Assembly: GCA_001630475.1 (NCBI GenBank)
Contig: KV419397.1
Coordinates: forward strand, 128,393-192,392
Length of the DNA: 64,000 nucleotides
Reading direction: 5' to 3'
Source: Sistotremastrum niveocremeum HHB9708
Lineage: Eukaryota; Basidiomycota; Agaricomycetes; Sistotremastrales; Sistotremastraceae
Part shown: positions 56,189 to 64,000 of the stretch, piece by piece
Position numbering within the stretch: position 1 is the stretch's first letter
Layout of the letters: every line of letters starts with the position of its first letter
Position numbers and translations under genes: made by a program
The notes under the pieces: generated by a model
Told to the model about the DNA's origin: nothing
Databases searched by the model: none
Seen by the model: only the letters and a program-made list of their open reading frames with translations

Positions 56189-57204
56189 TCAAGATATATT
56201 TCGCCCGGGATTTTGGATCCTAGCTGAGCGTAACGCCAGGGCAATGGCAGGTCCCAACCTCGGAGAAGAGAACGAATTGGATCGCGGTCGACCTCGAAGC
56301 ACATTGTTGGCGGTCGAGGAGGTCGAGGTCAAAGTTGCGAAAGAGAAAGATGAGCTCGATGATAGCGTAGAGTTCTCAGCTATACTTGGAATAGCGAAGA
56401 TAAACTGATTAAGAGCGAGGAAGTCCGGGGAGAGGGGGTCTGAAAGCTTCGGCATCGTGGCGGAAGTGATCATGAGGCTAGGGGCTTCGTGTTCGATTAC
56501 AGGACACCCGGGAAACCAACCAGGCATGGGAACATCTGGGATAGTATTCAATACAGAACGAGGAAAGAGAAGAACGTCACTCACTTGAAACGTTGACATC
56601 CATGGAGCCGAGGTAAGGACTGTCTATCCACTGGAGGGTAACACCAAAGTCTCCGGGAACAGTAACATTTTCATCATCCAACTCTGTACGAATGAGAACA
56701 ACGAAGCTAGGGCGCATGAAGAGCTTTACCTTCCAAGAAATCTGACTCGACTAGGAATAGTCTATCCATGTCTAACGGGGAAAGCGCTCTTTCTATCGCG
56801 AGACAGAAACAAGCCAGGGGTACGAGTGCGTAGTTGGCGACGATCATCAAAGCCACGAAGGGAGAGGATAAGAGAGTTTCTAGGAGACTGGATGGGCTGT
56901 CTTTCGAGCTTTCGGGCGCGTTCATCTTATCCACTAGGCTGAGTCGTTTCAGCTTTTTCGGCTGGACCTGCGCACGATCTCCTGGGCTCCAGAGTGTGGA
57001 CATGATATACGAGTGAATCGTCGATGCACTGGATGTCTTGTACATGACAGCGATGAAAACGAAGATATTGAACGCTAGACCGGTCGAAAATCCCAGGATG
57101 AAAGAGCGAAAGTCCAACGGTCGAGCGAAAGATTGGCTGACACAGGAGTCGATAGAGTGAAGGAAAACATAGAAAGTACAGATAGATGATTGGATGTTCC
57201 CCAT
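56189..57204 (-). CDS. Multi-pass membrane protein, unknown
   Basis: Exons joined from a likely ATG at 57204 (MGNIQSSICTFYVFLHSIDS) to the stop at 56189. Hydrophobic segments are LGFSTGLAFNIFVFIAVMY and ALMIVANYALVPLACFCLAI, separated by a basic/Ser-rich loop. Two introns follow (in the GAA G / AG TTG and TCA A / AT GTT codons). They connect to an acidic stretch (ELDDENVTVPGDFGV) and a Ser-rich C-terminus with RGRPRSNSFSS, a probable phosphorylated tail. The frame is open upstream of 57204 to 57291 without an ATG (SLSTAASTPDTSRH), so another start or 5' exon is possible. I recognise no family. Confidence 0.5.
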
Positions 57205-57527
57205 GCCGATGAACAATGCGTGAACAAAGCAATAAAGCCTCGTTGGGTGCCTTGAGGTATCTGGCGTGGACGCAGCTGTTGAGAGCGACAACGTAGGCGC
57301 TCAGATGCTAGGCGAGAGCCAGTCTTTTTCTTTGACAAAATATTCACATCTGCTAAGCCCTACTTGCACACAAATGAACAATCGTGAAGCGTGAAGTTCT
57401 TCGTAGCACGGACAACTTTGTATCATCAATCAAATTTTATTCATGATTTTCCCTTCAGTCGGGTTCGCTGCTTCATCGTTATCTTCTTGCAATTCAACCC
57501 ACCGCGAGAAAAAGAGGGACAGTATGT
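57205..57527. other. Intergenic
   Basis: About 320 bases with the upstream region of the membrane-protein gene and the 3' end of the HbpS-like gene. Part may belong to a 5' exon of the former. Confidence 0.4.
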
Positions 57528-58336
57528 CTATGCACCCATCTTGGGGATGATATCTGTCAACGTGTCGACTACCACTGGTAATGACGAGCCGATCAGCAAG
57601 TAGAAGAGCAAGGAGTAAATTGGAAGGTACATTGATGATCTTCCTCCTGAGGTAAGCCGCTCACAATGATCACTGCAACGGGGGCTACAGTGCTCCCTTT
57701 GATGTAGACAGGGAAGGCACCTCCATGTGGTGCGAACTCAGGGAAATGAAGACCAGCATCTTCGGGAGTCTGATGCACATCAGAAGGTGAGACTGCGTAT
57801 ATGTGTATGATTGACTGAAGATACCTTGCCCTCAGCCGCAAGTTTCCTGCCGACATAGAAAGAGCTGTGATTGAAACGAGCGACGACTCGTTTCTTCGCC
57901 TCGACCTTGAAGCACGATGAGCCATGTAAATCGATGATGGGATCAAACCATGATCGTACCCAAAGCCAGTTATTCGCTACAGCCTCTGCATCATTTCCAA
58001 CAGCAGTTACGAATAGGGTGTGCCCCGTGAATGTGGAGATGGAGATCACAAGTCCTCGATTCTCCCAAGCCGGATTCTTGAGAAAGTTGGCACGAAGAGC
58101 CGAACCAATGGCTATGAACAACAGCTGGATCAGCAAACAGTGATTGATGACGAAGAATAGAATCACGAGAACGTACTGAAAGCATCGTCAAAAGTGAATC
58201 TCGGAAATTGCAACGTCTTTTCCTGTATGATAGAGATTGAGCAAGTACATTCACAGATCGTCGAGGAGGCTGTTCGTCGTACTTGCTCCAATATCAAAGT
58301 CGTCAATTCCGCATCGCTCAATTTGTTGGGACTCAT
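57528..58336 (-). CDS. HbpS/GlcG-like protein (UPF0303)
   Basis: Several exons from ATG 58336 (MSPNKLSDAELTTLILEQ) joined in phase to EKTLQFPRFTFDDAF, then AIGSALRANFL, ENRGLVISISTFTGHTLFVT, VVARFNHSSFYVGRKLAAEG and HFPEFAPHGGAFPVYIKGS, ending VSGLPQEEDHQLVVDTLTDI and PKMGA. The pattern RF.HSS.Y.GR and AAHGGGFP...VSGLPQ..DH is that of the UPF0303 / HbpS-like (PF03928) family. Relatives in bacteria bind haem or cofactors; the fungal members are small, cytosolic and of unknown role. The first exon is short (54 bases). An insert (about residues 75-105, with WFDPIIDLHGSSCFKVE) is longer than I would expect in the family and could include an unspliced intron. Confidence 0.7.
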
Positions 58337-58912
58337 CCTGCTTGACTGTCCACGTAGAAGAAGATTCCAGCGTCACGTTTGGCCTTTGCTGTCTTACGGG
58401 CATCCACCGCGTGAACCAATGTACCATGACGCCATCCTACTTTCAACAGCAAGTTTCAATTGCAAAGGCAGCTCGCTCTTCAGTGCTAAAGTGTTTGAAC
58501 AGTTGTCGGAACACCTGATATTCGAAGCCTCGGATCCAGTGGATGCTCGATGTCGATATGAATGAGGATAAGTATCGAATCGGCTATGTCCCTTCCTAAC
58601 GCCGAGCTGCTCTTTCCAACCGACGAGACTCGAAATCCATACGTGAATCAAGACATCATGTTGCAAGCCCGCTCGAGAAGACGGTTGTAGTATTATGATT
58701 AAACACTAAAACAGAAACATTATACTACCTAGTATAGCGAACAAGTAATGAGAGGATTCTACAATCGAAAAAGTTAACATGAAGGTATAAGTAGCACTCG
58801 AGCAACAGCGCAAGAGGCTGAACGGACAACTAATGAATCGCATTTCGCAATGGCCTCGCACAATAAAGACCTTCCCCCATCACTAGGACTGCTCGCCGCT
58901 GTGCATCTGTAT
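58337..58912. other. Intergenic
   Basis: About 575 bases between the large unknown gene and the HbpS-like gene, both minus strand. No motif seen. Confidence 0.5.
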
Positions 58913-61900
58913 TCAGCGGCGTGCATTTGAGTTTCTCCCCCAACCAGCCTCAAGCTCTTTCTTTCTCTCCGCTTCTGTCTTCTTCCCTGGTCGGTCTCTT
59001 AATCTCCGCGAAGTCGAGGTGCCCGCGACTGACGAAGCCCCGCCACTGGTGCCTGATCCAGTCGAAGCCAATGACCGCTGCGAAGCGGCGGAAACAGTCC
59101 GTTGGGACTGTTTAGGCCTTTCCGGTTGCGTTACTTCAGGCTTCTCGGCTTTTGCAGCAGCAGCAGCATCTTCAATGACCCTTTCGTTACGATTTGCATG
59201 TGATTGACGAGGCCGGGGAAGGGTCGACTCTATCGTTGCGCGGTAAGACCGACCGGCAGGGCGTGATGCTGTGGAGGAAACGGGTCGTCGGGGTGGATCA
59301 GCATCCTGCGCGGGTGCCTCGGGCCCTTCGGAGGTCACAGTAGAGGGAGCGCTTGTCTGGTTTTGTGTCGGATCTGTGACAGAACGGAATATAGGAGGGC
59401 GTTCGGGAGATCCATTGACATCGGGTCTGCTCTTCGGCTGGAAGTTGAGACGATTGACTCGGGCTCGGGAGGTAGGATACGGTGTATGCACCGTAGCCCG
59501 TGACGGGGACTGGTCCTCGTCGTACGTGCTTTCATCTTCCGTGAGTTGAAGGGAGTCATCGACGTCGTATCCGAAGGGATCCATTCGTGTACCCCGCGGT
59601 GTTTGAGCCGGCAGCGGCCGCTCATCCTTGATTCCCCCTGGGGTTTGGCCTACCCATTCCCTGGGTGGCGAGGACTCCCCGCTCAAGGGACCGAAGTCAT
59701 CCATATCTGCAGCCTGGACACGCAGGCGTTCCTTGCCTTTGCCTTTCGATGGACGAGGGGAGGGCGGGAGTGGCGAGATGGGTGGTGGTGTAGGCGCCGG
59801 CGCCGGCGGGGTCACTGGCGCACTCAGCGGCGCAAACACCGGGGCTGGAATCCGATGCTCTACCGGACTGCGAGCCAATCCGCCAGCAGGGGGAATTGGT
59901 TCAAAATATTCAGGATTTTCGGAGAAGGACGGCGGTATCGCTTTGACCGGACTCCTAACGAATAAAATATGAGAAGAACCAGCGGCAGGTTTGGATGCCG
60001 GCGGCGGTGGAGGAGGAGCAGGAGGAGCAGGAGGAGGAGAGGGGGGACGCTCAATCGCAGATTTTGATGCGGGGCTCAAGGACATGATGCGGGGTTTTTT
60101 GTTCTCCTCTGCCAAGGCGTGATCTGATGGTGACAAGCTTAATATTCGCTTGTCGTTCCGGGTGGAGGGAGTCTTTGTAGCTTCAACCACATCCATCGCC
60201 ACGTCCTGACTCTTTCCTTCGTCGATTTCCTCAACTTCTTCGACATCGCCACCACCAAGCTCTTCTGTCGCCATCCCATGTGATGACCCCTCGCTGAGTC
60301 CCTCTGCTTCTCCCTTGCGCGTCTCTTCGTCTGCTGGCTCACTCGGAGCTTTCGTGACCGTTGCGATGTCGAGAGGCGACTCGTCCTCTGCAGTACTGGA
60401 GGCGGTGACTGGAGAGGAAGAGGGGTCCATGTAAGTTTCGACGCGGGCTGAAACTTCGGGTTCTAGAGGCTGCACTTCGGCCTCGGCAACGCTGCTTCTC
60501 GATGGTGCAGATTTGAAGTCACTGGCTGGCGTATGTTCAGGTGTCGCTGACTCAACCTCTTCAGCTTGAGGCGAAGGCACAGAGGGGATAAGAATTGAAG
60601 CCTTGAAAACGACTTCAGTATCACTATATGCAACGTTGACCAGATGAATGAGACTTACAGACGAAATAGGCGAGGTTAAAGTAGGTGAGGGCGAGATGTG
60701 CGACGGCGAGGCAGGAGCTGGATGAGGCGCAGGAGAGGGAGGCGCGGAATTCATTTCCGCATCGACAATGGGTGAAGAGAATTCTTGATGAAGATCAGAG
60801 CCTTGATTGGCGTGAGGCAATTCTGAACGCCAAGTCAGTATTCGTCATCGATTGCAGGAAAGGGGAGAAAGCCTTACCGAAATTTGAGCCGCTCTCGACG
60901 AAGTCGAGGGGGTTGTCATCCACAAGATCAGATTCGTCTCGGTGCCAGTGGCTTCCAAACGAGACCCAGCGCATCTTCTCATGAAATGCGTCGTAGGACG
61001 TTCCAAGAACCTCAGTCCTCAGTTCTTCTTCGGAGAAAGCGGAGTAGAATTGCCTTGGGATTTCGCTCCTGCGGACCCATTGCCTCAGGGCTCTGGCCTC
61101 TTTACCGTTGATCTATTGCATACATGAGCACGATGTTCAACATTAGCACTGGCTTTTAACATACCTGGTGCAGATCCTGTGCGTCAGCAATGGTAGAGAG
61201 GTTACATTGTACACACAGCGAGAAAGAATCCCGCGTCAGCTCAGCAAATTGCAGCAGCGCAGGAAAGGCCGCTTCGTGTTCCCATGAATAAAGATGTAGA
61301 GAATCGCGGCCGAATCTCGCGAGCGGGGCTGTGCTGAGGTCCCAGCCGGCGGCTACCATTTTCTGGGGCAATGTATTGATGAGGTCGGAGAAGACATAAC
61401 ACAGTTCACAAATGCCAGACTTGTGGATATTCTGCACTTCCGACGTAATGTCGGTGAGGAAGATGGTTAATGGGATGACAGCTGTTGAGTCCGACGAGAG
61501 GCGTGCAACGGCAAGATCCAAGCACGTCTTTGAAAGGTCTAGGCGGACCGATGCTTGCATCATGGCGCCGAAGATAAGTTGACTGACGGCATGAATGCCA
61601 GCGCATATAGTCGTCGAATTTGAAGATTTGTCAAGGGAGCGGTCGAGGAGGCATTCAATGGCAGCGGGAAACAGACAGGGCCACCTGTCATACGGGAGTT
61701 GGAGAAGAGCGGGGACGACTCTGTAGGTGCATCAACGCAAGCTCAATAGGCGAGAAACAGAAGAATCTCACTTTCGTTCAAGAAACTTGCCGAGTGACGC
61801 GTTTGTGCCTTTGAATCCTGCAAAGACAAAATCGAACAAAGTTTGTACGGCGGACTCCTGGTCCTGCTGTCGTACGTCTTTCAAATCATCGAGGAGAACG

Positions 61901-62238
61901 AGTGAATGGGATGCCAAGAAATCATCGAAAAGCAGTCGATCGGATTGTGAGGCAGAGTTTGACGTATTCTTGACTTTTAATGCAATGTGGCGTCGAATTT
62001 CGGTCGCCATTTCTAGATGGAGGGTGCTTTGGGAAAGTATCTGAAGCCATCGGAGAGCGACGGCGAGGTCCGCGGCGGAACCTGATGAAACGGAAATCTG
62101 GTAAAAATATTTGAGGATTTCTAGTGGTAGCTGCGACTGGTTTTCCAGCAACGGGGTGGCATCCAAGTCGGTCCACTTTTCAATAAGGGAAAGAGGTGTC
62201 GCTGAACGACGTGAGGGAGTGCCTGCTTGATGGGCCAT
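58913..62238 (-). CDS. Large protein with helical N-half and Ser/Pro-rich C-half, unknown
   Basis: Exons joined from ATG 62238 (MAHQAGTPSRRSATPLS) to the stop at 58913. The first part is helical and repeat-like (EILKYFYQISVSSGSAADLA, LVLLDDLKDVRQQDQESAVQ, then VVPALLQLPYDRWPCLFPAA), suggesting an alpha-solenoid of about 480 residues. After GKEARALRQWVRRSEIPRQF and an intron comes a 600-residue disordered tail rich in Ser, Pro, Glu and SP sites, with a poly-Pro block (APPAPPPPPP) and a basic end (RLRDRPGKKTEAERKKELEA). The frame also contains an in-frame ATG 12 bases upstream (62250), which may be an intron edge, so the start could be further upstream. I do not recognise the family. The SP-rich tail suggests phospho-regulation in the nucleus, an inference only. 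Confidence 0.55.
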
Positions 62239-63521
62239 ATTCTGTAGCATATATGCATGAAAAGGAGCCTCTGAACAGACGCAAAGAGGCTTACGAGTGC
62301 ACGGGTACTTTTGTGGAGGTTCGATGTGTTGCTCGCAATGGTTCGGCGGGCAGAGGCAACAGAAGAATTGAATACTCAGGTGCGAGGCCTAGGAGGACAA
62401 AGAGCGTTGAAGATGAGAGTCGAGAGCAAGCCAGTGCCGACTTTTTCCTTGTCTTGCGCTTTGGCCATTTTCCAAACGCGATCCCGTGACCGTGGTAAAG
62501 GAGGATCCGATCCTGCGTACTCATGATGACGATGTCCCATCGAAGCACATCCATTTTGGGACGATCATCGGGTTCTGGACATCCAATCGTCGCAGGTGGT
62601 GTGAGAGGATTAGCAGGCGCGCAGTGATTCACAGAGACGACGAGTGGCTAGCGTTTCGAGTCAGAATTGATATCAGCCCTAAACAGGAGTAGTGCGATAC
62701 GAGCCAGAAAAAGCATACCATCTCATGAGTCAACGAGTCATCCGTCCAGAAAATTTCAGCTGGATTTATGGCGTGGAGTAACAAGAGCGCGCAGAGAAGC
62801 GTCGGAGGGGCGCGGACACAAGAGTACTTCTATAATGGCATCAATTTGGGCCTGTCAAGTCAAAGGGCATCAGATCGAGCACGTAGCCTGTTGGCCTAAA
62901 GACGGATGGCGCACTACCTGAGAGGCACGATTTGAGAATATTTTTCTTCATCTTTGAAGGAGGATTGACAGTGATTGGAACTAGACTGTACTACAGAGCA
63001 CGCGCTCGCAAAATATCGAGCAATACTGTCAGGCGACACGTCGCAGAGCGGCAGAGCTGCAAAGTGAACTATAGTGAACTCCCGCGGGTGAGGGGGAAGC
63101 CTGATGCGGAGTCTGAAATTGCAATCTGAGAAGACTGGCGTTCTCGGCACGCGGATCCGACACGGAAATCGGTGTTTGAACGGGTGCCCGGATTAGAAAT
63201 GTTCCCGACTAGCTCTTCCCGACTGTATCGTGGAAGCTACTATACCGTGAGCGAGGCCGACATGACCGACCTGCTTGAATCCCGCCGCCCCTTGAACTTG
63301 CAGGCATCTCAACTGAGGTATGAAAAATCTCCTGATAGCTTTGACTGCCGGTACTATAGAAGGTTCCATTCGAACTCCGCTTTCTATTCTCGCGCAAGCA
63401 GCGACATGAAACTACCCAACACGTCCAAGAGTGCTTGCTCGTCAGAAATGCTGAATAATCTAAGGAGACAGTCAGCTGCAGCAACCGTCCTCTTCAGGTG
63501 CAAGTGGGGCATGAAAACAAG

Positions 63522-63586
63522 TCGGGGCTCGAATTATGCGTACCTTTCCATAGAGTACTGCACTGACCGTCTGCGAAATCCCCATA
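63522..63586 (+). repeat. Diverged direct repeat, copy A
   Basis: Begins TCGGGGCTCGAATTATGCGT and includes CTGCGAAATCCCCA. It matches copy B 292 bases downstream over about 60 bases with gaps. Confidence 0.5.
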
Positions 63587-63813
63587 GAGAAACCAGACAC
63601 AACAACAAATGCGGAAGGGACGTCGAAGCTTGGGTCGCAGAACCGGTCCGGAAGTCGGCTTTCGGCAGCCACTCCGTCGAAGTCCGATCCTCTTGACGTT
63701 TCAGTTACTGGCGACCATTGCTGGTAACCTTCACAGACTCTGGAATTTCCAGCAGGGAATACAATATTCTACTGGACGAATCCCTTCACGGTAGAACGGA
63801 GCCTGAATAATAG

Positions 63814-63876
63814 GTCGGGGCTTGAATGATGCGTCAGTTTCTATATATTTCTGAACGCCTGCGAAAATGGTTCCCC
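63814..63876 (+). repeat. Diverged direct repeat, copy B
   Basis: Begins TCGGGGCTTGAATGATGCGT and includes CTGCGAAAATGGTTCCCCA, parallel to copy A. Confidence 0.5.
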
Positions 63877-64000
63877 AGAACTTCCTTCAAGCGACATCGA
63901 GGCCACCTCACGGATACGGGGGGGTGATGCTCAGGCCCGTACGGGCAGGATACCGTGGTCAAGATGTCGGAGGTTCTCAAGATAGAGGGTGAGGAGAAGT

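Larger units (their letters stand above)
62239..64000. other. Right-edge region, no complete gene
   Basis: The minus frame 62632-62291 and plus frame 63172-63696 are open but without motifs. Around 63670-63540 (minus) a short peptide-like block (VSGFSMGISQTVSAVLYG) is followed by a donor-like GTACGC and, after an acceptor-like site, QALLDVLGSFMSLLARE and a stop. This might be the end of a gene that starts beyond the window, but I cannot support it fully. Confidence 0.3.

Noticed and set aside
62291-62632. A 113-codon minus frame, possibly an upstream exon of the large unknown gene.
   Set aside because: Joining it through the nearest splice sites puts the next exon out of frame; no motif supports it.
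1-64000. CRISPR arrays, bacterial operons or prophage features.
   Set aside because: The DNA is eukaryotic: every firm gene but one has spliceosomal introns and none shows a bacterial ribosome-binding layout.

Overview
The window is nuclear DNA of a filamentous basidiomycete, most likely an Agaricomycete (mushroom or wood/litter decayer). The reasons are genes cut by many short GT-AG introns (mostly 46-65 bases), mushroom-type families (DUF6535, DUF6534, fungal GPCR, atypical G-alpha subunits), a CE15 glucuronoyl methylesterase, and a tRNA gene with a 22-base intron. All gene models were joined by hand by following reading frame and splice sites. Where the joined exons sum to a multiple of three and restore a family motif, this is stated.

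Layout. 0.3-7.4 kb: a small CBS-pair protein (-), a secreted glucuronoyl esterase (+) and a DUF6535 membrane protein (+). 8.4-12.6 kb: a seven-helix GPCR (-), a damaged unknown ORF (-) and a delta-9 desaturase with a cytochrome b5 tail (+). 13.0-14.7 kb: a repeat-rich pocket with an 879-base hAT-like element (8-base target duplication), a tRNA-Ala(UGC) gene and a second low-complexity repeat. 16.3-21.5 kb: a WW-domain protein (-), a tocopherol-cyclase-like protein (+) and a small single-pass membrane protein (-). 24.3-31.1 kb: an atypical G-alpha gene (-) and a LARP/Slf1-type La-motif protein (-). 31.5-38.7 kb: a cluster of five small secreted-protein genes, namely three members of a small secreted family with alike leaders and two expansin/barwin-like double-psi-beta-barrel proteins. 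39.9-47.7 kb: MLH1 (-), an RRG7-like nuclease-fold protein (-) and a second atypical G-alpha gene (+). 49-62 kb: a DUF6534 membrane protein (-), a DUF1770/Atg43-like protein (+), GPI12/PIG-L (-), an unknown conserved protein (+), a PMP3-like protein (-), an unknown membrane protein (-), an HbpS/UPF0303-like protein (-) and a large Ser/Pro-rich unknown (-).

How the genes relate. Most are unlinked housekeeping or lineage-specific genes. Two themes recur. First, signalling: one GPCR and two G-alpha genes with the same 474-residue length, a common 4-base micro-exon, and replacement of the switch II catalytic glutamine. Second, secretion: the 31.5-38.7 kb cluster looks like local duplication of apoplast-facing proteins. 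The three small secreted proteins and one expansin share similar leaders, two of the three carry a C-x6-C-x9-C-x6-C module, and one has apparently lost the exon that carries it. I regard the small secreted protein family and the paired G-alpha micro-exon as the best candidates for something not yet described.
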